Made by a program: the position numbers and the translations under genes. The notes below the pieces were generated by a model. That model was given only the letters and a program-made list of their open reading frames with translations. It was not told the origin of the DNA and made no database searches. Below are positions 43,976 through 54,257 of a stretch of DNA of 64,000 nucleotides, piece after piece; the stretch's first letter is position 1, and every line of letters begins with the position of its first letter. Source of the stretch: Asterias amurensis (lineage: Eukaryota; Echinodermata; Asteroidea; Forcipulatida; Asteriidae); contig NC_092669.1 in NCBI RefSeq assembly GCF_032118995.1, forward strand, positions 4,277,501-4,341,500. The letters run 5' to 3'.

Positions 43976-44338
43976 AGCCGTTATACACTTTCGGTAAACA
44001 GTATTGTCCAAGTCCCACACTTCGTGTATCACAACTTATATATTAAATAACAATCCTGTGGAAATTTAGGCTCAAGCGGACATCGGAGTCGGGAGAAAAT
44101 AACGGGAAAACCCACTCCTGTTTTCGCGCGTTTCGCCCTGTCATGACATGTGTTTATAACAAATCCGTAATTTTCGTTAACGAGAATTTATATTGTTTTA
44201 CCGTTTTCTCAAAAAGTAAAGCATTTCATGGACTAATATTTCAAGAGAAGTCTTTCACCATAACCTTCTGTAAACCCTGTAAATTATTTGTAAATCTGTG
44301 AACTTTTTTTTTTTCTGTACCGAAAGTGTATATTGGCT
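43976..44338. mobile_element. Family E MITE, full length
   Basis: Same orientation as and directly joined to the previous copy. TTAA at 43972 and 44339. Centre TTTTCGTTAACGAGAAT. Confidence 0.87.
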
Positions 44339-44539
44339 TTAAGGGATGGTATAAGTTTGGTAGTCACTCTAGAAGTTAATGGCAACACAAACTTACTTGC
44401 TTCAGAGGCCTACAACAGCTCTCGATATCGTATAAAGCATTTTTATTACTCACGGAGTAATGAGGTTATATTTACAAAATGTATAATCAGTTTCTATGAC
44501 CCGAAACCTCAAGCTGAGAAACATTGATTCAATATCAAA

Positions 44540-44824
44540 GTCTTATATAGGGCACGTATCTACCAAACAAGATACTCAAGGCGCTGAGTATATATACAAA
44601 CTTTCAGAAAGATAGGTTACTGCAGTGATGAATTCTGAGACCAATAATGTAGCGCCTCAAAAGGGTTTACAAGGTGCTACGGCGCATTTTTTAGCAGCCA
44701 CAGCCATGAACACAGGGGCGAACCCCTTCTCTTTTCGATAAGTGCACTGGGTTCTTTTACATGCGTTACACAAACCATGGGACCAATGGCTTTACGTCCC
44801 ATACGAAGGACGAAGCAATGAGGG
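44540..44824 (-). mobile_element. SINE, 5'-truncated copy (tRNA-Leu-headed family)
   Basis: Read on the minus strand, it matches the body and tail of the SINE at 61456-61865: TGGGACGTAAAGCCATTGGT, AGAAGGGGTTCGCCCC, CTGTGGCTGC, GATACGTGCCCTATATAAG. The tRNA-like head is absent. Confidence 0.82.
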
Positions 44825-45240
44825 AATAATGGTTTTTGATGGACAATTTTGAGCAAATCAACCCCTCAGTTCCCTTTAACCAAAGAGTATATAACGCCCA
44901 TGAATATTCACAACTATCAGTTCTTTTTACCACCGGCTATAGTCTCTCTCTTCCTCTCTCAAAAAAGTAGTTCCAAAGTACTAAACTATGGGTCTAATGT
45001 TTGTGTAGATTGTTTGATAAATAATAAGCATATTGTACTCTAAAAAAAACCCAGAAGATTTGATAACAAGCAACCCAAGTGAAATTAGCGTTCCACATAA
45101 ACAGATTGAAGTCTTTTTCGCCCAACTCATACCCGGTGAACTTGCCCGTCACTCTAACAAATTCGTTGAACAGAACTACGCGATACTTCATATCGGAGAC
45201 GATTTTGTTTTTCCCCCAGGATTCAGACATTTCTCATTAA

Positions 45241-45623
45241 AAGCACTGTACACGTTTGGTAGTTGTCAAAGACCTGTGTTCTCACTTGGTGTATCCCATC
45301 ATCAGCATAAAATAACAAACCTGTGAAAATTTGAGCTCAATTGGTCATCGAAGATGCGAGATAATAATGAAAGAAAAAACACCTTGTCACACGAAGTTGT
45401 GTGCTTTCAGGTGATTGATTTCGAGACCTGCAATATTCTTAGTCTGTCTCGAAATCAAATTTGCAGAAAATTATTTCTTTCTCAAAAACTATACACTTCA
45501 GAGGGAGCCGTTTCTCACAAGGTTTTATACCACCAACCTCTTCCCATTACTCGTTTAATACCAAGTAAGGTTTTATGCTAATAATTATTTTGAGTAATTA
45601 CCAATAGTGTCCACTGCCTTCAA
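45241..45623. mobile_element. Family A MITE
   Basis: Left TTAA at 45237. The ends are mixed: the left is A2-like (AGCACTGTACACGTTTGG), the right A-like (AGTGTCCACTGCCTTCAAG). Confidence 0.82.
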
Positions 45624-45865
45624 GTGCTTGACAATGGCCGTTACCAGCTTGGCATGGTTTTTAGTATCCCATTGTGTGAATTTGCCGAGAAAGATCATAA
45701 AAAAAACCACACAAAAACCCACGAACAAACAAATACCCCTCCCCAACAAACAACATAAACAAAACCCAACAGTTTTCGCAGGGTGCTCGATCAATCAACG
45801 GGGCAAGGGTGAACAAAAAATGCCCCTCTGCAAAGTCGTTTTGAAAATACACAATAAACACTCAC

Positions 45866-46099
45866 TATTTTTAGCACACGCCCGCTGACATTGAGTTCCA
45901 ACCTGACGCCAGAAACATCTGACGTCTCCTCCCCGGTGACCCGTGGTTCCTTATTCGGCCCTGCTGCAGTAGTAGTATCAAACAGCTTCCCAGCCTGTGC
46001 CACACATTGTAAATCCACCATCAGAATATAAAGTAGCAAACGTGTACACCCGAATAGGGAAACAGCCCTACGTATTGCTACATTCGTTGATTTGCTCAT
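45866..46099 (-). CDS. TNF-receptor-like protein, exon 1 (start and signal peptide)
   Basis: First coding exon of the TNFR-like gene, 78 codons, ending ATA before the strong donor GTGAGT in phase 0, which matches exon 2. Start ATG at 46099; I chose it because it is followed by a basic stretch and a hydrophobic segment (residues 13-33, LFGCTRLLLYILMVDL) with a likely cleavage site after CVAQA. The rest is a polar, cysteine-free linker containing one N-glycosylation sequon (NVSG) near its end. The coding frame remains open past the donor into the intron. No other start or promoter signal was identified. Confidence 0.72.
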
Positions 46100-46829
46100 G
46101 ATTCATTACATGTTTATTTTGCACATGCAATTGCAGTACTAACTCCTGTACAGCACTCTCGATGTTTCTACACGCTAATGCAACCTACTCCTCCTAGTTT
46201 ACCGATTCTCTACGACTATGAAGGAGCTAAATTTTCAGACCCGGTCAGCGCTTCTTTCAACGGTATGCTTCGCCTGCGACGCAATGGTCCTCTGAGTATG
46301 GTCCTCTGGCCCTCCGTACAGCACAATGAATCCACACACACATCAGACGTTTCTTTTTCAGAAGTACCTGGGTTTTTCCAGTCTAAAAAAAATGCGTTCT
46401 AACCTTCCGGGGGTTGCATGAAATGGGGAATCCCCTACTAAGTAATGTCCATAAATAACTTCAGTGTTTTATACTTCCTTAATATATCTTTCAAGGCAAA
46501 CAATAACGCCCAGATGTGTGGTGTTATAATAATAATGAACTGAAAGTAATTATTTGTAGAGCTTGTTTTCATAAAATGATCCAATTTTGTTGATATCGCA
46601 GTTTTCTTTGTGCGGGGACGGCATACGCATTCTTTAATACATACCAGGGTATTCCCAACAATGTGCAATCGCGGTGCAGTACATTATTTTGCAACGTGTA
46701 GTTGGTGCTCTTGCTATGATGATACGGTGAGAACATGAAACCAACTACTCGTCACAAACAATATGACCAACGCGTATTGCAACCTTGTGTAAAACATTAC
46801 AGTTGTGCACATTATTTCCTTATGCTTAA
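46100..46829. other. Region upstream of the TNFR-like gene
   Basis: The 5' UTR and promoter should lie here or further right. I see no clear TATA box or initiator. A plus frame at 46178-46402 has no recognisable family. Confidence 0.4.
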
Positions 46830-47207
46830 AGACACTGGGAACTATTGGTAATTCTCAAAGTCCAGTCTTCTCACTTGGTGTATTCAAACGTATGCATAAA
46901 ATAACAAACCTGTGAAAATTTTAGCTCAATATTGGTCATCGATGTTGCGAGAGAATAATGGAAAAACGCTCTTGTTGCACAAGTTGTGTGCTTTCATATT
47001 ATGCTTGATTTCGAGACCTCAAAATCAAATTCTGAGGTCTCGAAATCAAATTCAAATATTTTAGTGAGAAATTACTTCTTTCTCAAACACTACGTTTCCT
47101 TCAGATGGAGCTGTTTCTCGCAATGTGTTATACCATGGTTATTCTATCAACAGCTCTCCATTACTAGTTACCATGTAAGGTTTTATGCTAATAATTATTT
47201 TGAGTAA
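46830..47207. mobile_element. Family A MITE
   Basis: Left TTAA at 46826. Inverted GAGACCTCA pair kept; the right end merges into another A-type piece. Confidence 0.8.
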
Positions 47208-47480
47208 ATAATAATAATTGCGGCATAAAAACTGACTTGGTAACGAGCAATGGAGAGCTGTTGATAGTGTACAACATTGTGAGAAACGTCTCGTTCTGAT
47301 GATGTAACGACGTAGTTTTTAGGAAAGAGGTAATTTCCCACCACTCAAATAATAAAATACTTCATGAGGCCTATTCTCTTGCAAATTCGATGACTAGTTG
47401 AGTCCAGATTTTCACATGTTTGTTATTTTATGCATAGGCCTATGTTGGGATACACCAAGTGAGAATACTTGGTCTTTGAC
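47208..47480. mobile_element. Family A2 fragment
   Basis: Begins AAAAACTGACTTGGTAACGA and ends TACTTGGTCTTTGACG. Hairpin reduced to one arm. Confidence 0.68.
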
Positions 47481-47481
47481 G

Positions 47482-47580
47482 TCCAGCCGTCAATTTCACC
47501 AAACTCTTCCTACATGTAGAATTAACCTTAGCACTTAGGACGTAAATGCATCCGAAGACGTAGGATGCAAAACCCGTCAT
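47482..47580. mobile_element. Family D repeat, partial
   Basis: CAGCCGTCAATTTCACCAAA, CTTAGCACTTAGGACG. The right end is not clear. Confidence 0.5.
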
Positions 47581-47835
47581 ATTTGGGACGTCCCAAGTAT
47601 AGCAGTGTCTTGCTCAGGGATACAGTTTTACTAAATGGTGGAGTACCGGTTACGTTTGAATGTGCATTTAATTTTTATTTAAGGCCTCTGAGATTCTGAC
47701 GAATCAGAGTGTTCCGTCCACCTTTTAATATTAATAGACTAATTCGCCATAATTTTTATGGTGTGTACAAACCGTTGACAATGGTCCTAAAGTATGTGAA
47801 CGTAGGCCAATATAAACGTACGCTAATTTGCAAGA

Positions 47836-47986
47836 GGGCGCTATTTCAGGCAATGATGTGTTTGCATATCACAGACACGGAACCAAGTCTAACCCAAAGT
47901 TAGACTTGGTTCAAAGTCTGTGATTGTGGTTTTTAGTCGGTCTAATAGCCGTTACATTATTGGTTGAAATAGCGCCCTCTTGTGGA
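47836..47986. mobile_element. Short inverted-repeat element N
   Basis: Arms CAAGAGGGCGCTATTTCA and TGAAATAGCGCCCTCTTG bound 150 bp. The centre is a hairpin, ACCAAGTCTAAC and GTTAGACTTGGT, within a wider AATCACAGACACGG-type pairing. Confidence 0.75.
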
Positions 47987-48248
47987 TAAACCTCCGTCAA
48001 GGCCTACGATGAGATTGCGACTGGATGGATAGCAAATCTGCTGCGGGGGAATTCTGCGTGGCTGATGGAAATAACCGCAATCTCAGACTTGAAATCAAGT
48101 GTTGCTTTCTTGTATCAAAGTTGCATTGTTTTAACAGCTTTTATTGTTTTATGGTGTTCATGCACTTTTTGCTTGTAAAGTTGTATAAATTTTTATGTAT
48201 TTACTTTTTACGGGTGCATGTACTTTTTTTTAAACTGTTCACTTATAT

Positions 48249-48617
48249 AGGAACACGTTGCCTTGGATCGGACGAGTTGGTCTATTAAAAGCGTTTGAAA
48301 CCGTTTGTTATGAAATGCATATGGTTAGAAAGATGTTTTAAAAGTAGAATATAATGATCCACACAAGTATCACTCAAAATTGTACGGTTTTCTTTTTACT
48401 TTTACGTCGCGAACTATCACGGTCGGCCATTTATAAATGGCCGACCGTGTTATTGGACGAGGTAAAAAGAAAACCACGCAATTTCAAGGCATATTATTTT
48501 GTATAGATCATTGTGTTCAACTTTTACAACATCTTTCCAACCATATGAATTTTATAACAAACGGTTACAAAACGCTTTTAAAAGACCAACTCGACCGATC
48601 CAAGGCAACGTGTTCCT
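48249..48617. mobile_element. Family B palindromic MITE
   Basis: Right TTAA at 48618; the left site reads TATA. Core CGGTCGGCCATTTATAAATG and the mirror. Confidence 0.87.
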
Positions 48618-48713
48618 TTAATGTATGTCGTTTTCTTAATCTTTTGCAATTTTTACTGTCATGCGCCCTCGAACAGGCTGGTCCTGGAGAGAGCGCGATA
48701 TAAGATCAATAAA

Positions 48714-48754
48714 TTATTATTATTATTAATATTATTATTATTATTGTTGTTGTT

Positions 48755-48822
<68 letters not shown>

Positions 48823-48958
48823 TGTTAAGTAGGATTCGAAACTTTGAAAATTATTATTATTATTATTATTATTTTGCATTGTTTATTATTGTTATTATTA
48901 TTATTAAGTAGGATTCGAAACTTTGAAAATTATTATTATTATTATTATTATTATTATT
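48714..48958. repeat. Compound trinucleotide microsatellite (TTA, GTC)
   Basis: (TTA)n, then about 22 GTC units at 48755-48822, then GTTAAGTAGGATTCGAAAC and TTTGAAAATTATTATT, a roughly 79-bp segment that occurs twice. The serine-run frame it creates on the plus strand is low-complexity. Confidence 0.92.
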
Positions 48959-48971
48959 TTGCATTGTTTAA

Positions 48972-49350
48972 AGGCAGTGGACACTATTGGTAATTACTCA
49001 AAATAATTATCATCATAAAACCTTTCTTGATTACAAGTAATGGGGAGAGGTTGATAGTATAAACCATTGTATGAAACAGCTCCCTCTGAAGTGACGTTGT
49101 TTTCGAGAAATCAGTAATTTTTCACGAATTTGATTTCGAGACCTCAAGTTTAGAACTTGAGGTCTCGAAATCAAGCATCAGAAAGCACACATCTTCGTGT
49201 GACGGAGGGTGTTTTTTCTTTCATTATTAATTCGCAACTTCGACCACCGATTGAGCTCAAATTTTCACAGGTTTGTTATTTTATGCATATGTTGAGATAC
49301 ACCAACTGTGAAGACTAGTCTTTAACAATTACCAATAGTGTCCACTGTCT
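48972..49350. mobile_element. Family A MITE
   Basis: Complete. TTAA at 48968 and 49351; inverted pair GAGACCTCAAGTTTAGAAC and the mirror. Confidence 0.88.
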
Positions 49351-49354
49351 TTAA

Positions 49355-49892
49355 TACTACATGTACGTGGTTACCCCAAAGCAAGAATAGAGCTCTTAAT
49401 CATTTCGTTAAATGTTGGCAAGTCTCTAAAGATGGTTCTTGAAAGAAAATATCAAAAAAATTAACACACAAATTCTTGGCGACCTTAATTGACCTTGGTA
49501 ACAATTATCCACCAACATTAAACCATCTGGACCAAATGTTGTGGGGACCCATCTCTTTCATGGTGTGGCAACATTTTGAAATTGGGGTATTGTGCCCATT
49601 TTGGTTGCCACTTAATACAGCAATGCATTTATATATGCATAAGTATATCATGTACAAGTTGCATTTCACGTGTTCATTTTTTTCTGTTGATGTCAAAATG
49701 TGGTATATGACAATTAAACCACATTTATCTACAAATAATGATTTAATCTGATCTTCAACACCATAATGGCAGATTAAATAGTTATTTTATAACATAAGTG
49801 AACGGTTGAATTGGTTCTTACCTATTTTTGAATGCAATTTCGGACATGTAAGTCTGACACTGTGAAACGTACGTACGACACAGATATTTTAA
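49355..49892. other. Unassigned intergenic DNA
   Basis: No exon or repeat recognised. The plus frame at 49476-49751 has no family signal. Confidence 0.45.
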
Positions 49893-50250
49893 AGCCACTA
49901 TACACTTTCGGTAAACAGTATTGTCCAAGTCCCACACTTCGTGTATCACAACTAATATATAAAATAACACACCTGTGAGAATTTAGGTTCAATCGGTCAT
50001 CGGAGTCGGGAGAAAATAACGAGAAAACCCATTCTTGTTTCCGCGCGTTTTGCCGTGTCATGACATGTGTTTAAAATAAATCCGTATAATTCTCGCTAAC
50101 GAGAATTTAAATGTTTTCTCAAAAAGTAAAGCATTTCATGGAACAATATTTCAAGAGAAGTCTTTCACCATTACCTTCTGTAAACCCTTTAAATTATTTA
50201 TAAATCTGTGAACTTTATTTCTTCCCCTGTACCGAAAGGGTCCAATGGCC
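49893..50250. mobile_element. Family E MITE
   Basis: TTAA at 49889 and 50251. Centre ATTCTCGCTAACGAGAAT. Confidence 0.87.
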
Positions 50251-50254
50251 TTAA

Positions 50255-50799
50255 ATGCCGTTTGTTAAAACTCAATTTAAAAATCAAAATGTCTTATCAT
50301 GAAGTGTATGAACAGAAAATACATAAATAAGAAAATAATCCATAAATAAGAAAAAAATCCATAAATAAAAATCCGTAATAAGAAAAAAATACATTGAAGG
50401 TCAAACCATAGAGCTATATATATCACAAAGTTTGAACTACAAATTATTGACTTTCAAATAATTAAAGGGCGTTTCCGTGAAGTACATCGGACACCATGGT
50501 GTTTTGGACGAAGGTGGGTTCTATATCCAAACATGTGCACGGATGGATAATCTTTTGATAAAATAACTTTAGTGACTACCTTATATACCTCTATCCACAA
50601 TAAACACTCCTTTTATGTATCACTGTAAAGTGTCTAAAATCTACGTAGAGACCGTGGAGCTGCCCTTCTACTTTATAAAATGTTATATTACTATTATATA
50701 GTGAAATAAAAAAATAAAAATAATGTTTTGTGTACCTCATCAGTTGATAGTGTGATTTCAAATAAAATATATAGAAACACATTATAGGATGGTTGCAGT
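50255..50799. other. Region 3' of the APOL-like gene
   Basis: Expected to hold the 3' UTR (minus strand). Very AT-rich, with a (CCATAAATAAGAAAA)n-like stretch at 50318-50385. I could not choose a poly-A signal with confidence. Confidence 0.4.
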
Positions 50800-51468
50800 C
50801 TACGGAGTTTTGGTCTCCAAGAGAAAATTCAGTTGTCGGCATTTCATTTCAGAGATGCTGAGTTGTATTTCCTTCTCCGTGGGACAAGCCAGTTCTTCAA
50901 CGATGCCACAGATCCCTTGCGCGACCTGCGGAACTGTCTTCTCCTGCAAGCACTTTGCAGATGATATAATCATGCAAAAATCAATCGGGATCGTAACTAC
51001 GCTTAGCACGACGCCGGCGATTGCAACGCCCTTCCCCGCCGCAGTCGCCGCCTTAAAAGCACTCTGCCCAACTCCCCCCGCTGCTTCCAAGGTCACTGAA
51101 CTCACTTCCACCATATCAGCCACAAAGTTGACGACGTTGAGAATGTTTTTACCGCCTCCGATGACTCCGCTCGAGACTCGCAAAGTAGTGACCAGATTTC
51201 GATATGAGATGTCAACGACCTCTATAGCTTCTACCAAAAGTTTACAGGAGTTGTTGTCTTGCAGCAGAATCTGCTTGGCCTTCTTGGTGGTCAACCTTGA
51301 GGAGATCATCTTGGTCATGACTTCACCGATTGCAGCTAGCCCACCGACAGCACCGACTGTCACCCCCGCGGACAGTAGTCCGATGGAGGCCCCCAAAGTG
51401 AAGAACGAGGCAGCGAATCCAACGATCGCCAAACCAGATCCAAGTATCGCCGCTGCTCCTCCAGAAAT
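50800..51468 (-). CDS. Apolipoprotein-L-like protein, last coding exon
   Basis: Encodes the C-terminal 222 residues of an apolipoprotein L family protein. The acceptor CTTTCTGTCTAG precedes ATTTCTGGAGG in phase 0, matching the donor of 52784-52935. The frame opens with ISGGAAAILGSGLAIVGF and a long small-residue hydrophobic hairpin (exon residues 5-48: TLGASIGLLSAGVTVGAVGG), then a polar helical region, and a second hydrophobic stretch around residues 137-175 (AGKGVAIAGVVLSVVTIPID). This GxxxG-rich hairpin followed by amphipathic helices is the hallmark of the family, whose vertebrate members insert into membranes and can form ion channels. No N-terminal signal peptide is visible in the exons found, so an intracellular protein is more likely, but the start is unknown. 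An open frame on the opposite strand (50789-51472) only mirrors its codon bias. Confidence 0.83.
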   Translation of the reverse strand: MSGGAAAILGSGLAIVGFAASFFTLGASIGLLSAGVTVGAVGGLAAIGEVMTKMISSRLTTKKAKQILLQDNNSCKLLVEAIEVVDISYRNLVTTLRVSSGVIGGGKNILNVVNFVADMVEVSSVTLEAAGGVGQSAFKAATAAGKGVAIAGVVLSVVTIPIDFCMIISSAKCLQEKTVPQVAQGICGIVEELACPTEKEIQLSISEMKCRQLNFLLETKTP

Positions 51469-51563
51469 CTAGACAGAAAGGGGATAATGATAATAATATT
51501 ATTAATACTTGGTTCTTTTATTGTACTTTTTTCATCCTAAAGGGTGTATCAAAGTAACTACTT

Positions 51564-52250
51564 GGAGATAACAGGTGTGAGTTGTCAGATTGAAAGGATG
51601 TTACAGTAATGGTCAGGAAGGATCTCAGTCACCCCAAGCGAGAGCAAGTACTTGGGTCTCGGGTCATGACTCAATGTAATTAAGTCCACTGTTTGGAAAA
51701 GAAAATACATGGAGATAACAAGGTGTGAGTTGTCAGATGGAGAAGATGTTACAGTAATGGTCATGAAGGATCTCAATCACCCAAAGACAGAGTGTGTTAC
51801 AGTGATGTACTTGTACTTGGGTCATTAAACTTAATGTAATTAAGTCCACTGTTTAGAAAATAAAATACATGGAGATAACAGGTGTGAGTTGTCAGATGGA
51901 GAAGATGTTACAGTAATGGTCATGAAGGATCTCAGTCACCCAAAGACAGAGTGTGTTACAGTGATGTACTTGTACTTGAGTCATTAAACTTAATCTAATT
52001 AAGTCCACTAGAAAATAAAATACATGGAGATAACAGGTGTGAGTTGTCAGATGGAGAAGATGTTACAGTAATGGTCATGAAGGATCTCAGTCAACCAAAG
52101 AGAGAGCGTTCATTGAAGTACTTGGGTCATGACTTAATGTAATTAAGTCCACTGTTTGGAAAAGAAACTACATGAAGATAACAGGTGTGAGGTGTCAGAT
52201 GAAAAGGATGTGTCTTTTTAGCCTCTTTCTTTAATGGACCTCGTGATGTT
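51564..52250. repeat. 150-160 bp minisatellite in the APOL-like intron
   Basis: GGAGATAACAGGTGTGAGTT starts units at 51564, 51711, 51871, 52026 and 52174 (spacing 147, 160, 155 and 148). Units share GAAGATGTTACAGTAATGGT, GAAGGATCTCAGTCACCC and TTAATGTAATTAAGTCCACT; length differences come from small indels. Confidence 0.93.
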
Positions 52251-52302
52251 CAGGAAGGATCTAGCAAATCACCCAAAGAGAGAGAGAGGACCCCGTTATA
52301 CG

Positions 52303-52474
52303 AAGTGGCAGCTACAGCTACGGCAGCTACAGCTACGGCTGTGCAGCTAGGGGCTACGACTGTTGCTAAGTGTGTTGCCAAGGACGTCCTACATGTACAG
52401 CTACCGCAAGGCATGATGGTACGCAGAAATATAGCCATAGCCATAGCTCATAGCCGCTAATTTGGACAGGGCCT
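52303..52474. mobile_element. Family H palindromic MITE, diverged
   Basis: GCAGCTACAGCTACGG arms, a shared GTTGCTAAGTGTGTTGCCAA core and right end TTTGGACAGGGCCTT. The left end is worn. Confidence 0.7.
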
Positions 52475-52485
52475 TACATGTGTAT

Positions 52486-52753
52486 GGTGCGTTCGTTTAG
52501 CTTCCCTGTGTCAACCCCGCGGTGCTCACTCGGGTGATCCCCTGACAAGAGCTTATCGAACAATCAGTCACCCTCTTGTGGTGACGTCATCCTCTTGTGG
52601 TGACGTCATGCACCTGAGGCCAGCCCCAAGTGACCCACTCCACAAGCACGGTACTCGGGGCTCACCCGGGTGAGCCCTTGGAATGACATAAAAGCTATTC
52701 GAACGTACCGGGGCAGACCGGGGTTGACCCAAAGAAGCTAATCGAACGCACCC
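52486..52753. mobile_element. Family F element, long form
   Basis: Ends GGTGCGTTCGTTTAGCTTCC and AGCTAATCGAACGCACCC. Contains a small tandem of ATCCTCTTGTGGTGACGTC. It ends about 30 bp from the splice donor of the next APOL-like exon. Confidence 0.83.
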
Positions 52754-52783
52754 AATGTGAGAAATGTCTATTGTTGACAGTAC

Positions 52784-52935
52784 CTTTGCAAATTGTGCAT
52801 TGCGATGATGAGTGGTCAGCTCATTAGCAAGACTCTCCAATAGCTGGATCGTCTCTCGCCGGCTCCTTACATACTCCAGAGCCGCTTCCTCCAACAATGC
52901 ATAGTGCTCAAACAGCCTCTTTTTCAACTCTTTCT
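52784..52935 (-). CDS. Apolipoprotein-L-like protein, penultimate exon found
   Basis: Encodes about 50 residues with a strongly helical, charged pattern (KKRLFEHYALLEEAALEYV, then RRETIQLLESLANELTTHH), as expected of the helix just before the membrane hairpin in APOL proteins. The donor AAG then GTACTG leaves phase 0, matching the last exon. The acceptor appears to be CTATAG before AGAAAGAG with a split codon (two bases). It is poor in pyrimidines and lies only a few bases from a LINE tail with ATTG repeats. The upstream exon with the start codon was not found. Confidence 0.72.
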
Positions 52936-52941
52936 CTATAG

Positions 52942-53110
52942 ATCAATCAATCAATCAATCAATCAACATTTATTTCCATACAAACACAATATACAAATAC
53001 AAACAATAGGATTTAACAAGACTGAAAACTGTATGGAGGCATGGCCCATTAAAGCAAAGCAAAGCTTGTAAGCTGAGATGCCTTTATAAAACAAAGGAAG
53101 GATAAATCAT
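52942..53110 (-). mobile_element. 3' end of a non-LTR retrotransposon or related SINE
   Basis: On the minus strand, GGGCCATGCCTCCATACAG and TTGTTTGTATTTGTATATTG lead to GGAAATAAATG and a terminal (TTGA)n run (plus: five or more ATCA units at 52941-52965). A short tandem tail of this kind is typical of CR1/L2-type LINEs. No coding part remains. Confidence 0.65.
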
Positions 53111-53784
53111 AATAATAATAGTAATGATAAAAAGCAAGATTTATAGACCATGTGACCTGTGACATCACATGTTTACAAAAGAGCCACAGAGCCTTTGCTT
53201 CCTGCAGGCACGATTTGTACACAGCCTAATGGAAGAAATCATAAATTACATTTTATGGAGATTGCACTGTCTAAAGCTTATCAACTTTTGATATGATGAA
53301 AGGGGGCACATCTCAAAACTTGTCCAGCTTTTACTTTCGTAACTCTTGGATTGGTGTGGAAATTATGACACAAAATGTAGACTTTCCCATAGGACCAGTG
53401 TAGTATCTTGCCTGCCAGAATACCCAAAGAATGTACAAGGTCAAACTTATTGTAAAGTTTACATGGTGTATACAGCGCCCCACATCAAACCAGCCACTGC
53501 GTGCTTTAATAGAGTATAGGATCAAAAACATCAGTACTAAACCAACAATATAGCAAACAGTTTTATAATGTTAAGAATACAAGTTAAAAAAGAACATTAC
53601 AGAATTGATAAGTTGTCTAAGATCACAGATTTACATAAAACTTACGCGGTCTATAATGATGATGAAACATCCCTTGAAAAGTTTCTGTCTGAAACGTCAG
53701 ATACTTGATGAGGAATAAATAAAACTAATTTCATGTTTGGGGTTTATCTCTCAGTTAACGTTTTGTTAATTTTCATTCATTTAT
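53111..53784. other. Unassigned DNA upstream of the APOL-like exons
   Basis: The missing first exon or exons could lie here or beyond. I found no frame that joins convincingly. Confidence 0.4.
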
Positions 53785-53905
53785 CCAGTGTGCTAAACCA
53801 CTCAGCCACAACACACCATGTCAAGGCCCAGGACACAAACCTACACTCTGCTGATCAGAAGCACCAGAGCTTGAGTCCAGCGCACATAACCGCAATGCTA
53901 TAACG
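53785..53905 (-). mobile_element. tRNA-Leu-derived SINE head, degenerate
   Basis: On the minus strand GCGCTGGACTCAAGCTCTGG, CTTCTGATCAGCAGAGTGTA and GGTTTGTGTCC match the head of the SINE at 61456. A second box A-like GTGGCTGAGTGGTTTAGC follows, so heads may be joined in tandem. Confidence 0.6.
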
Positions 53906-54116
53906 TCCGAAAATGTAAAGTCGAGAACTTTGCTGAATTCCACTTAAAATGTATAGTCAATAATTGACTATGCCCGTTATGAAAATAACGCAACTGTGAT
54001 ATGTTTAATGTACGACTATCGTTCCGTGTAACGGCGCGACCTTTCTTCGCAGACGACCTTCACCGTATAGTCAGAGTGTTGTTGATGAGAAGAATGTTTA
54101 TTCGGTATATAAAAGA

Positions 54117-54257
54117 AATATTGGCTGCTTATAATCGGGGAACAGCTCAAATTCTAGGCCCTCGGTGATGTCAAAACCCATGGCTATGCCATGGTTTTGG
54201 CATCACCTTGGGCCTATAATTAAAACTATGCCCCTCATAGCAGTCAATATATTCCAT
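54117..54257. mobile_element. Inverted-repeat element O
   Basis: Arms of about 65-70 bp face each other: AATATTGGCTGCTTAT ... TAGGCCCTCGGTGATGTC and GGCATCACCTTGGGCCTA ... AGCAGTCAATATAT, with a CCATGGCTATGCCATGG centre. Confidence 0.75.

Noticed and set aside
48621..48911. Serine/leucine-run open frame
   Set aside because: Produced by the TTA/GTC microsatellite.
50789..51472. Long plus-strand open frame (227 codons) opposite the APOL-like exon
   Set aside because: It is the antisense shadow of a well-supported exon. Its sequence is repetitive T/A/P-rich without a domain, and the splice signals fit only the minus strand.
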